The notes: generated by a model not told the origin, from the letters alone. DNA of 35,685 nt from an uncultured Clostridia bacterium (GCA_948857205.1 CAQPRV010000050.1:1-35685); one strand, 5' to 3'. Positions 8,953 through 16,489 are shown, counted from the first letter of the stretch. A program made the numbers and translations.

Positions 8953-8996
8953 GAGCACTTCCAATAAAGACAATTATTGGTAATGTGCTCTTTTGG
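8953..8996 (+). terminator. Terminator of rpoBC
   Basis: GAGCAC (8953-8958) plus CCAATAA (8961-8967) pair with TTATTGG (8974-8980) and GTGCTC (8985-8990), followed by TTTTGGGTTTT. This is a strong intrinsic terminator about 90 bp after rpoC, and it ends the rpoB-rpoC unit. Confidence 0.8.
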
Positions 8997-9084
8997 GTTT
9001 TACAGTATGGTTTGAAATCTATATTGTTTTTGTGTTTTTAATACTTTGATGAAAGGAACTTTCTAATTCATATTTATTTTGTGT

Positions 9085-9186
9085 TATAATTGTATTAAAT
9101 TATCAGTCAGATAAATAGAAAAATATAATATGCAAAATGTAAAGTTTTAGTTGCATTTTGCATTTTTTCATAAAGTGCAACTAAAA
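9085..9186 (+). promoter_or_regulatory. Extended -10 promoter and possible attenuator leader of the XRE gene
   Basis: TGTTATAAT (9082-9090) is an extended -10 element. Downstream, ATGCAAAATG (9130-9139) pairs perfectly with CATTTTGCAT (9154-9163) and runs into six T residues, forming a terminator. A second perfect 11-bp pairing, TTTTAGTTGCA (9145-9155) with TGCAACTAAAA (9176-9186), uses the first hairpin's loop and two bases of its 3' arm, so both cannot fully form together. This resembles a terminator/antiterminator switch. No ligand or leader peptide is evident. Confidence 0.45.
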
Positions 9187-9244
9187 GTTGATAGAACTTT
9201 GAAAGAAACTACACTAAAATTAAATATGAAGGAGGAGTAGTCTA

Positions 9245-10189
9245 ATGAAATTTGGAGAGAATTTATATAATTTAAGAAAAGCAGCTAAAATGAGCCAAGA
9301 AAAATTAGCAGAAAAAATGAAGGTTACTAGACAAAGTGTATCAAAATGGGAGAATGGAGAAAGTTATCCAGAAATGGAAAGGATAATGAAACTATGTAAT
9401 ATTTTTCATTGTAAAATAAATGATTTGGTACATGAAAATATGGTAGATATAGATTCATTAGATGAAGATATAAAAATGAGTGTAGTTAAATTTAAAGAAG
9501 AAAAACAAAAAAAGATTAAAGGAATCAGTAAGACAATTTATATTCTTGCAAGAATTGGAAAAATCGTTACAACAATAGCAATTCCAATAATAGTATTTTT
9601 GTTAATAGTTACACCTATATTTATAAGTAATATAGAACTAAAAGATAACACAATTATATTTAAAGGAGCGAGAATAGATGATAAAATAACCATAACAGAA
9701 GAAAAATCAAATGATGGTGTAACATTACAACTAAAGGCAAATGGTATTTTAATTGCTGATGAAAGAAACCAAGATACAATTTTACAAATGAAAAGTGTAT
9801 TAGAAAATAATTCTAAATATGTAATAATAGGGTATATCGAAGTTGGCTTTTTATTTTTAATTATTAATTTATTCTTATATAGAATGACATTAAGTAGATC
9901 AGAGAAGCTATTTATCAACATAAATCAAGGAGATACACCATTTACACTAGAAAATGTTAAATATATAAAAGATATGGCAAAATTCATGATTTTTGCACTA
10001 ATTTTACCTAATTTAGGTGGAGTAATATTTGAGAAATTATTATCAACGGATTTAGATGTAGGTTTTGAATTATTTGATGTAGTACAAATATTATTCTTAT
10101 TTGGAATCTCATATATATTTGAATATGGATATGAATTACAACAAGACACGAAAGCTAAGATGTATGGGGAGGTATCTAATAATGAATAA
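9245..10189 (+). CDS. XRE-type HTH regulator with membrane domain
   Basis: This 314-residue protein starts with a classic HTH_3/XRE DNA-binding domain (residues 1-65; MSQEKLAEKMKVTRQSVSKW and ENGESYPE). A charged linker is followed by a membrane part with hydrophobic segments near 98-125, 193-212, 243-265 and 275-293. The stretch SEKLFININQGDTPFTLENV resembles DUF2975-type membrane domains. Start at 9245: GGAGGAG at 9231-9237 gives a 7-nt gap. Such membrane-tethered regulators probably couple an envelope signal to transcription, but no ligand is known from this sequence. It overlaps the next gene by 8 nt. The leader carries a possible attenuator. The target genes are unknown. Confidence 0.85.
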   Translation: MKFGENLYNLRKAAKMSQEKLAEKMKVTRQSVSKWENGESYPEMERIMKLCNIFHCKINDLVHENMVDIDSLDEDIKMSVVKFKEEKQKKIKGISKTIYILARIGKIVTTIAIPIIVFLLIVTPIFISNIELKDNTIIFKGARIDDKITITEEKSNDGVTLQLKANGILIADERNQDTILQMKSVLENNSKYVIIGYIEVGFLFLIINLFLYRMTLSRSEKLFININQGDTPFTLENVKYIKDMAKFMIFALILPNLGGVIFEKLLSTDLDVGFELFDVVQILFLFGISYIFEYGYELQQDTKAKMYGEVSNNE

Positions 10190-10436
10190 AAATGGATTTA
10201 TAAAAGAACTATCTAGACAAACAGGATACAATGTAGAAAAATGCATTTTAATAAATAATGTGATAGAAAATTATTTTATATTTAGAAGAGAAAACAAAGA
10301 CAAAATAATTAAAGACTTACAAATAAAAGCTAGTTTAAATGAAGATGATAGCGAGAATGTATATGATATTTGGGTGAAAATAATTACTGAAGAAATAAAA
10401 AACAAGTTAAAACACCCATTTAGAAGTCAAAATTAG
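10182..10436 (+). CDS. Small conserved-looking protein coupled to the XRE gene
   Basis: An 84-residue soluble, charged protein beginning MNKNGFIKELSRQTGYNVEK and ending KHPFRSQN. ATG 10182 is chosen rather than the earlier in-frame ATG at 10101 because GGGGAGG (10166-10172) lies 9 nt before it; the upstream extension just re-reads the regulator gene. The start overlaps the regulator stop by 8 nt (ATGAATAA), implying translational coupling. No domain can be assigned with confidence. The N-terminal half looks helical and faintly resembles the HU-type N-terminus (FIKELSRQTGY), but it is too short and diverged to call. It probably works with the membrane regulator, perhaps as its modulator; this is inference from overlap only. 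Confidence 0.7.
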   Translation: MNKNGFIKELSRQTGYNVEKCILINNVIENYFIFRRENKDKIIKDLQIKASLNEDDSENVYDIWVKIITEEIKNKLKHPFRSQN

Positions 10437-10437
10437 A

Positions 10438-10475
10438 GCGATTGGGGACGGAGAATTTTGGCAATTTTTATTAAA
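10438..10475 (+). repeat. REP-like GGGGACGGAG repeat, copy 2
   Basis: The copy begins GCGATTGGGGACGGAGAATT, 1 nt after the stop codon of the preceding small gene, in the same orientation as copies 1 and 3. GGCAAT in the repeat can also pair with ATTGCC near 10512-10517, so the copy may be half of a larger foldback. Confidence 0.85.
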
Positions 10476-10526
10476 TCCATTGCTAAAGATAACTTTGACA
10501 AATTTTAAGCGATTGCCCTTGTTTTC

Positions 10527-10555
10527 TTGACAAAATAGCCATTTGTTAGTAAAAT
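10527..10555 (+). promoter_or_regulatory. Promoter of gdpP-rplI-dnaB
   Basis: TTGACA (10527-10532), a 17-bp spacer and TAAAAT (10550-10555) make a near-consensus housekeeping promoter. The predicted transcript starts around 10562. This rules out the ATG at 10543 and supports ATG 10585 as the gdpP start. Confidence 0.7.
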
Positions 10556-10584
10556 TATATAGAATAAAAATAAGGAGAAGATTT

Positions 10585-12546
10585 ATGCAAAATAGCAATA
10601 GAAAAGTATTTGATAAACTAATATCAAAAACTAAGATTTATTTAGGCATAATCCTAATATTATTAATAATAATTTGTATTCAAATGCCAATAATGATTGT
10701 ACCATCAATAATAATATACACACTGCTAGTAATATACTCATATTATGCGAACAATAAAAGAAAAAGCGAAATATCAGAAACCTTACAAGATTTAACATTA
10801 ACAGTAGACACAACGGCAAAAACAAGTTTAATTAACTCACCATTTCCACTAATAATTTTACAAACAGATGGAAGCATAATATGGAGAAGCTCAAAGTTTA
10901 ATACAGAATTTGCAAATATAGATATAAACAAATATATTAATGATTTAACAGTAGAATTAAAAAACGAAATAGAAAAAAGACAAGATAACAATAAAGATAT
11001 TGAAAGAAAAATAGAAATAGACAAAAAAACTTATGTAATAAAAGGAAGATATGTTGACTTAAAAAACAAAGAAAAAGAAAGAAGAAATAAAAAAGAATAC
11101 ATTATAATGCTATATTTCACAGATGAAACAGAGAACATCAAATTACAGAAAGAGTACAAAAACTCAAAAACATGTATAGGAATGTTAGTAGTAGACAATT
11201 ATGAAGAAACAATGCAAAACATTGAAAGTGAAGAAAAACCACAAATTATAGCAGAAATAGAAAAATGTATATATGAATGGGTAAACCTAACAAATGGAGT
11301 ATTAATAAAGCAAGAAAAGAACAAATACATCTTCTTTTTTGAACAAAGATATTTAGAGACAATAAAAGAGGACAAGTTCAGTGTATTAGACAAAATAAAA
11401 GAAATAGATACAAAAGAAAAAATACAATTTACATTAAGTATAGCAATATCAAATGAAGGAAAAACAGACAAAGAAAAATACAAATCTATGCAAGGTGCAA
11501 TGGACATAGTATTAGGACGTGGAGGAGACCAAGCAGTAATTAGAGAAAATGAAATCTACAAATTTTTTGGAGGAAGAACCCAAGAAGTAGAATCAAGAAC
11601 TAAAGTAAAAGCAAGGGTAGTAGCACATGCATTGGAAAACCTAATTAAAGATTCAAACAAAGTAATGATAATGGGGCATACAAATCCAGATATGGACTGT
11701 ATAGGAGCGAGTATGGGAATATATAGGTTAGCAAAAAATCTTGATACTAACGCATACATTATCCACAATGAAAGAACAGTTGCAATACAGGACTTTCAGC
11801 ATTCTATTGATAAAGATGATGAATATGAAGATATACTTATAAACAAGGAAGTTGCAATAGAAAATATAGATGAAGAAACATTACTAGTAATTGTTGATAC
11901 TCATAAAGAAAGTTATGTACAAGTACCAGAACTATTAGAAAAAACAAAAAAGGTAGTAATAATAGATCACCATAGAAGAAGTGCAGACTATATAGAAAAT
12001 GCAACCTTAACTTTTCAAGAAGTATATGCATCATCAGCATCGGAATTAGTCACAGAATTACTACAATATGTGGAAAAGAAAGTAGAATTAAAAACAATTG
12101 AAGCAGAAAGTTTATATGCTGGAATAATGATGGACACCAAAAACTTTACCTTTAAAACAGGAGTAAGGACTTTTGAAGCAGCAACATATTTACGTAAATG
12201 TGGAGTAGATATTATTAGAGTAAAAAAATGGTTTCAAGGGAACTTAGAAAGTTATAATACAATAGCTGGAATAGTCAAAAAGGCAGAAATAGTAAACGAT
12301 TCAATAGCTATTTCAATATATGATAAAAAGAAAAAAGACACAAGCCTAATATGTGCAAAAGCAGCAGACGAATTACTAACAATAAGTGAAGTAACAGCAT
12401 CTTTTGTAATAGGAAATATGGGAGATAAAGTATGCATTAGTGGTAGATCTATTGGAGACATAAATGTACAGTTAATACTAGAAAAGCTTCGGTGGAGGGG
12501 GACATATAACTTTAGCTGGGGCACAAGTAGAAGGTATGACAGTTGA
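10585..12546 (+). CDS. gdpP: c-di-AMP phosphodiesterase GdpP, C-terminus frameshifted
   Basis: GdpP is a membrane phosphodiesterase that degrades cyclic di-AMP, the essential second messenger for potassium and cell-wall homeostasis. Start ATG 10585 follows AAGGAGAAG (10572-10580). Two N-terminal membrane segments (about residues 15-55) precede a degenerate PAS region and a degenerate GGDEF domain (VLGRGGDQAVI). The DHH domain follows, with GHTNPDMD (metal ligands H365, D369, D371) and DHH at 461-463, then the DHHA1 domain. As read, the protein is 653 residues and ends in the unrelated tail RWRGTYNFSWGTSRRYDS. One extra base at 12490 diverts the frame just before the conserved GGGGH motif, which is intact in the +1 frame and continues to 12607. 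Corrected length would be about 673 residues, normal for the family. It could be a real mutation, a sequence error or +1 recoding. Confidence 0.93.
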   Translation: MQNSNRKVFDKLISKTKIYLGIILILLIIICIQMPIMIVPSIIIYTLLVIYSYYANNKRKSEISETLQDLTLTVDTTAKTSLINSPFPLIILQTDGSIIWRSSKFNTEFANIDINKYINDLTVELKNEIEKRQDNNKDIERKIEIDKKTYVIKGRYVDLKNKEKERRNKKEYIIMLYFTDETENIKLQKEYKNSKTCIGMLVVDNYEETMQNIESEEKPQIIAEIEKCIYEWVNLTNGVLIKQEKNKYIFFFEQRYLETIKEDKFSVLDKIKEIDTKEKIQFTLSIAISNEGKTDKEKYKSMQGAMDIVLGRGGDQAVIRENEIYKFFGGRTQEVESRTKVKARVVAHALENLIKDSNKVMIMGHTNPDMDCIGASMGIYRLAKNLDTNAYIIHNERTVAIQDFQHSIDKDDEYEDILINKEVAIENIDEETLLVIVDTHKESYVQVPELLEKTKKVVIIDHHRRSADYIENATLTFQEVYASSASELVTELLQYVEKKVELKTIEAESLYAGIMMDTKNFTFKTGVRTFEAATYLRKCGVDIIRVKKWFQGNLESYNTIAGIVKKAEIVNDSIAISIYDKKKKDTSLICAKAADELLTISEVTASFVIGNMGDKVCISGRSIGDINVQLILEKLRWRGTYNFSWGTSRRYDS

Positions 12547-12607
12547 GGAGACAAAGATAGAATTAATTAATAAAATTAATGAATACTTTTTAGAAATTGA
12601 AAGTTAA
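12491..12607 (+). pseudogene. gdpP: Displaced C-terminal end of gdpP in the +1 frame
   Basis: Reading from GGT 12491 gives GGGGHITLAGAQVEGMTVEE followed by TKIELINKINEYFLEIES and TAA at 12605-12607. This is the standard end of the DHHA1 domain, including the glycine-rich GGGGH substrate loop. It has no start of its own and joins the main frame by skipping the C at 12490 in CTT-C-GGT. The lack of other damage means the shift is recent, artefactual or bypassed. Confidence 0.85.
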
Positions 12608-12627
12608 ATTAGGAAGGCAGTGAGTTT

Positions 12628-13080
12628 ATGAAAGTAATTTTAAAACAAGATATAAAAGGAGTAGGAAAAAAAGACCAAATAATAAATGCATCAGATGGAT
12701 ATGCACGTAATTTTTTATTCCCAAAAAATATGGCAGTAGAAGCTAATGCGGAAAACATGAGTAAATTAAAAGCAAAACAAGATTCAAATGCATTTAAAAA
12801 ATCTCAAGAAAAAGAAGAAGCAGAAAAAGTTGCAAAAAAAATAGCAGAAATAGACTTAAAAATATCAGTTAAATCTGGTGAAAATGGAAAAATATTTGGA
12901 GGAGTATCTACAAAAGAAATATCGGAAGTATTAGAAAAACAATATAACATAGTAGTTGACAAAAAGAAAATAGACTTAAAAGAAACTATAAAAACCTTAG
13001 GTAGTAGAAGAGTTGATATAAAATTATATGAAGGTGTAATAGCTAATTTAAAAATAGACATAATATCACAAAGCAAATAG
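12628..13080 (+). CDS. rplI: 50S ribosomal protein bL9
   Basis: bL9 binds 23S rRNA near the L1 stalk base and stretches out from the ribosome on a long helix. The protein is 150 residues, the normal length. The N-terminal RNA-binding domain starts MKVILKQDIKGVGKKDQI and carries ASDGYARNFLFPKNMA. A charged connecting helix (about 42-75) and the C-terminal domain (SVKSGENGKIFGGVSTKEI onward) follow. A ribosome binding site, AGGAAGG (12610-12616), precedes the ATG with an 11-nt gap. The gene lies 21 bp after the +1-frame end of gdpP and 20 bp before dnaB, so it is mid-operon. Confidence 0.97.
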   Translation: MKVILKQDIKGVGKKDQIINASDGYARNFLFPKNMAVEANAENMSKLKAKQDSNAFKKSQEKEEAEKVAKKIAEIDLKISVKSGENGKIFGGVSTKEISEVLEKQYNIVVDKKKIDLKETIKTLGSRRVDIKLYEGVIANLKIDIISQSK

Positions 13081-13103
13081 TTATATTTTTTGGGGGAGTA
13101 ATG

Positions 13104-14441
13104 ATGGAATTAGGAAAAGTACCACCACATGATTTAGAAGCTGAACAAGCAATTCTTGGTAGTATGCTAACAGATAAAGATGCTGTTATAGCAAGTGTAG
13201 AAGTACTAAAAGAAGAAGATTTTTATAGAGAAGATAATAAAGCTATATATACTGCAATTTTAAACTTATACACAAGAGCAGAACCAATAGATATTATTAC
13301 AGTAAAATCAGAATTAGAATCAATGGGTAAACTTGAGAAAATAGGGGGACTAGAATATTTAGCACAACTTCCAGAGAAAGTTCCAACAACTGCAAATGCA
13401 TTAAAATATATTAAAATAGTAGAAGAAAAATCAACTTTAAGAACACTAATAAAAGCAGCAAATGAAATAATAGAATCAGGATATAATCAGACAGAAGAAG
13501 TAGATGACATTATGGAAGGAGCAGAAAAGAAAATATTTAACATTATGCAAAATAAAGGAGAAAAAAGCTATTCTCCAATAAAGGATGTTTTAGTAGATAG
13601 TTTTACACAACTAGAAGAATTATATAATAGAAAACAACATGTAACAGGAGTACCAACAGGATATACAGAATTAGACTACAAAACAGCGGGATTACATGGT
13701 TCAGAACTAATATTAATTGCAGCAAGACCTGCAATGGGAAAAACAGCTTTTGCCTTAAATATAGCAACAAATGCTGCTATAAGAGCGAAAACACCAGTTG
13801 CAATATTCAGTTTAGAAATGCCAAAAGAACAATTAGTAAACAGAATATTATGTAGTGAAGCAATGGTAGATAGCAATAAAGTAAGAACAGGAAAATTGGA
13901 AGAAAATGACTGGACAAAATTAGCTGAATCAATTGGACCATTATCAGAATCAGAAATATATATAGATGACACTCCTGGAATATCAATAACAGAAATTAGA
14001 GCAAAATGTAGAAAACTAAAATTAGAAAAAAATATAGGGATGGTGGTTATAGACTACTTGCAACTAGTTCAAGGAAGTAATGGAAGAAGAAGCGGAAATC
14101 GTGAACAAGAAATATCAGAAATCAGTAGATCGCTAAAAATATTAGCAAAGGAAATAAATGCACCAGTAATAGCTTTATCTCAATTATCAAGAGCAGTAGA
14201 ACAAAGACCAGACCATAAACCAATGTTATCAGATTTAAGAGAATCAGGAGCAATAGAGCAAGACTCTGACATAGTAATGTTTTTATATAGAGATGATTAT
14301 TACAATAAAGAAACAGAAAAAAGAGACATTGCAGAAGTAATAATAGCAAAACACAGAGGAGGATCTACAGGAACAATAGAATTATTGTGGCTAGGAAATT
14401 ATACAAAATTTGTAAATCTAGAAAGAAGATTTGATGATTAA
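13104..14441 (+). CDS. dnaB: Replicative DNA helicase
   Basis: DnaB is the hexameric replicative helicase that unwinds DNA at the fork. Two ATGs are adjacent (13101 and 13104). The second is preferred because GGGGGAG (13092-13098) leaves 5 nt to it but only 2 nt to the first. The N-terminal DnaB_N domain begins MELGKVPPHDLEAEQAILGS. The RecA-like C-terminal domain has Walker A AARPAMGKTAF (GKT near 212-214), Walker B VVIDYLQL and the conserved LSQLSRAVEQRPDHKP and SDLRESGAIEQDSD. The 445-residue length is normal. No intein is present. It is the last gene of the gdpP operon; a REP-like repeat starts 1 nt after its stop. Confidence 0.97.
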   Translation: MELGKVPPHDLEAEQAILGSMLTDKDAVIASVEVLKEEDFYREDNKAIYTAILNLYTRAEPIDIITVKSELESMGKLEKIGGLEYLAQLPEKVPTTANALKYIKIVEEKSTLRTLIKAANEIIESGYNQTEEVDDIMEGAEKKIFNIMQNKGEKSYSPIKDVLVDSFTQLEELYNRKQHVTGVPTGYTELDYKTAGLHGSELILIAARPAMGKTAFALNIATNAAIRAKTPVAIFSLEMPKEQLVNRILCSEAMVDSNKVRTGKLEENDWTKLAESIGPLSESEIYIDDTPGISITEIRAKCRKLKLEKNIGMVVIDYLQLVQGSNGRRSGNREQEISEISRSLKILAKEINAPVIALSQLSRAVEQRPDHKPMLSDLRESGAIEQDSDIVMFLYRDDYYNKETEKRDIAEVIIAKHRGGSTGTIELLWLGNYTKFVNLERRFDD

Positions 14442-14442
14442 T

Positions 14443-14478
14443 GCCACTGGGGACGGAGAAATTTGGCAATTTTGTTAT
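14443..14478 (+). repeat. REP-like GGGGACGGAG repeat, copy 3
   Basis: The copy begins GCCACTGGGGACGGAGAAAT and continues TTGGCAATTTTG, 1 nt after the dnaB stop. It has small differences from copies 1 and 2 (ATTT in place of TTTT and a diverged 3' flank). The rest of 14479-14650 before the transposase gene is AT-rich, without a clear gene or promoter. Confidence 0.85.
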
Positions 14479-14667
14479 TGCAGATAAAGAATTTTGATAA
14501 TTCTATACTTTGCAATTCTTGTTGTTGAAAATTGAGAAAGATGATGTTTTGTAATTTTATTATAAAAATAAACAAGATTGTTAATAACTATAATTAGGGT
14601 GAAGAAATTATATTTTAGGGGGAAAAACAAAATAGGGGCATAAATATATAAGAAAAGAGGTAATATT

Positions 14668-15420
14668 ATGCCAAGAACTCCAAGAAAAAATATGAAAGAT
14701 TCATCTTTTTTTCATATAATGGTACAAGGAATAAATAAAGAACAAATTTTTAATACAAAAGATAATAAAACTAAATATTGTGATTTAATATATAAAAATA
14801 ATAAAGAAATAAATATTATAGCATATTGCATGATGGATAATCACGCACATATATTAATATACACCAAAGACATACTTAATATAAAAGAATGGATGAAAAA
14901 GACAAATACTAGTTATGCAAGATATTATAATTCAAAAAACAATAGAGTAGGATATGTATTTAGGGATAGATATAAATTACAAAATATAAAAAATATAGAA
15001 CATTTATATTTATGCATAAGGTATATACATAATAATCCAGTAAAAGCTGGAATCTGCAAAGAAATGAGAGATTATAGTTTTTCAAGTTATGTAAGTATAT
15101 ATAATGCAAACCTTGCTGAATTGAATATAGCAGTTGAAGAAATAATAAAAGAAGGCTTAATAGAATTACATGATAAAAGTACAGATGAATTTGAACTAAT
15201 AGAAGATAAAACCATTAACAAAGATACTTTATGTCAAAATATTATAAAGGAATTTTTAATAAATACAAATATAGCACTAAAGGAATTGAAAAGTACTAAA
15301 GAGTTGCTTGTAAAGCTAATCAAAAAATTAAAAATAGAAAATAATATATCATATAGAATTATAGAAAAAAATTTAGAGATAAACAGAGAAAAGCTTAGAA
15401 AATTAATGAAAGGGATATAA
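14668..15420 (+). CDS. REP-associated tyrosine transposase (RAYT, Y1_Tnp family)
   Basis: The protein is a 250-residue single-strand DNA endonuclease-like transposase of the IS200/IS605 superfamily. The HUH site is CMMDNHAHILI, with His59-Ala-His61. The family-typical helix follows (TSYARYYNSKNNRVGYVFRD), containing candidate catalytic tyrosines Y83, Y86 and Y87, and then YIHNNPVKAG. The C-terminal 80 residues are helical and may form an HTH (ISYRIIEKNLEINREKLRKL). RAYTs are single-copy, chromosomal and linked to short palindromic REP repeats. Here five GGGGACGGAG copies lie within 7 kb, two of them in the next gene. No terminal repeats delimit the gene as an insertion sequence. AAAGAGGTAAT precedes the ATG. 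The stop is 1 nt from the tilS ATG, so the two are probably co-translated. It appears intact. Confidence 0.9.
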   Translation: MPRTPRKNMKDSSFFHIMVQGINKEQIFNTKDNKTKYCDLIYKNNKEINIIAYCMMDNHAHILIYTKDILNIKEWMKKTNTSYARYYNSKNNRVGYVFRDRYKLQNIKNIEHLYLCIRYIHNNPVKAGICKEMRDYSFSSYVSIYNANLAELNIAVEEIIKEGLIELHDKSTDEFELIEDKTINKDTLCQNIIKEFLINTNIALKELKSTKELLVKLIKKLKIENNISYRIIEKNLEINREKLRKLMKGI

Positions 15421-15421
15421 A

Positions 15422-16489
15422 ATGCTAAATATAGAGGAAAAAATTATAGATACAATTCAGAAGTACAAATTAATAGAAGAAGGAGATAAAATAGTTATAG
15501 GTGTATCAGGAGGACCAGACTCAATGTGTCTTCTTGATATTTTATATCAAATATCAAGAAGATTAAATTGTCAAAATTCTCCATCCCCAATTGCAGAAAA
15601 ATTAAATTGCCAAAATTCTCCGTCCCCACTGGCAACGTCCCGAATGGCAATAATTGTCGCACATGTTAATCATATGATTAGAACTGAAGCAAAAGATGAT
15701 GAGATTTATGTGAAGAATTATTGTGAAAAAAATAATATTGATTTTTATGCTAAAAGTATAGATATTCAAAAATTTGCTAATAATAATAAAATAGGAACTG
15801 AAGAGGCAGGAAGATTAGCAAGATATAATTTTTTTAATGAAGTTCTTGAAAAGACAGGTAGTAATAAAATTGCTATTGCACATAATAAAAATGATAAAGC
15901 TGAGACTATTATTATGAATCTTCTTAGAGGTAGCGGAATAAGTGGTTTAAAAGGTATTGAACCTAAAAGAGATAAGTACATTAGGCCATTAATTGATTGT
16001 GAGAGATACGAAATTGAAGAATATTGTAATTGTAATAATCTAAATCCAAGAATTGATAAAACTAACTTTGAAAATTTGTATACGAGGAATAAGATTAGAA
16101 ATATAGTTATTCCGTATATAAAACAAGAATTTAATCCAAATATTATTAATACATTAGATAGATTATCAAATTTAGTATATGAAGAAGATAGATATATAGC
16201 GAATCAAGTAAAAAAGTTATATAAAAATATTTTGATTGCTAAAGAAAATAACAAAGAAATTATTTTAGATTTAAAGTTATTTAATGCTCAAGAAAAAGTA
16301 ATAAAATCAAGGCTTGTGATATATACTATAACAGAGCTTTTAGGAAATGCTCAGGGTATTGAAAAAATACATATAGAAGATATTATAAAGTTATGTAGTA
16401 ATAATATAGGAAACAAATTTCTTACTCCTAATAAAAAAATAAAGGTTTTAGTAAAAAATCACAAAATATATTTTATAAATCAAGCATAG
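15422..16489 (+). CDS. tilS: tRNA(Ile)-lysidine synthase, with in-frame REP insertion
   Basis: TilS converts the wobble C34 of tRNA-Ile(CAU) to lysidine using ATP and lysine, and is essential for AUA decoding, which is frequent in this genome. The N-terminal PP-loop ATPase motif SGGPDS is at residues 29-34; VAHVNHMIR follows at 79-87. Between them, residues about 48-74 do not belong to the family. They are two 13-residue repeats, LNCQNSPSPIAEK and LNCQNSPSPLATS, encoded by two reverse-orientation REP-like copies. Homologues run directly from the first helix into the AHVNH strand. The frame stays open, so the protein may work with a surface loop added. At 355 residues including the insert it is shorter than B. 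subtilis TilS; a reduced C-terminal domain is present (NKFLTPNKKIKVLV). It follows the RAYT by 1 nt. Confidence 0.92.
   Translation: MLNIEEKIIDTIQKYKLIEEGDKIVIGVSGGPDSMCLLDILYQISRRLNCQNSPSPIAEKLNCQNSPSPLATSRMAIIVAHVNHMIRTEAKDDEIYVKNYCEKNNIDFYAKSIDIQKFANNNKIGTEEAGRLARYNFFNEVLEKTGSNKIAIAHNKNDKAETIIMNLLRGSGISGLKGIEPKRDKYIRPLIDCERYEIEEYCNCNNLNPRIDKTNFENLYTRNKIRNIVIPYIKQEFNPNIINTLDRLSNLVYEEDRYIANQVKKLYKNILIAKENNKEIILDLKLFNAQEKVIKSRLVIYTITELLGNAQGIEKIHIEDIIKLCSNNIGNKFLTPNKKIKVLVKNHKIYFINQA
15562..15652 (-). repeat. Tandem REP-like copies 4 and 5, in frame inside tilS
   Basis: On the reverse strand, copy 5 (15636-15601) carries TTGCCAGTGGGGACGGAGAA and ends TTTTGGCAATTTAAT, showing perfect 6-bp ends TTGCCA and TGGCAA. 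Copy 4 (15593-15562) is the same element with three or four changes (GGGGATGGAG, GACAA). The starts are 39 nt apart, exactly 13 codons. A partial third unit, GCCATTCGGGACGTTGCCA, occupies 15652-15632. Orientation is opposite to the three intergenic copies. Confidence 0.9.

Noticed and set aside
10101..10181. Upstream start for the small gene after the XRE regulator
   Set aside because: The extra 27 residues are an out-of-frame reading of the regulator gene, and a good ribosome binding site precedes ATG 10182.
10495..10500. First TTGACA upstream of gdpP as the -35
   Set aside because: No -10 hexamer lies at a usable distance; the TTGACA at 10527 has TAAAAT at exactly 17 bp.
12252..12554. Reverse-strand frame over the end of gdpP
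   Set aside because: It is a shadow of gdpP, without its own ribosome binding site, and the gdpP motifs are unambiguous.
14668..15420. Full IS200/IS605 insertion sequence with ends
   Set aside because: No tnpB or subterminal end hairpins specific to the gene were seen, and the sequence fits the RAYT branch better.
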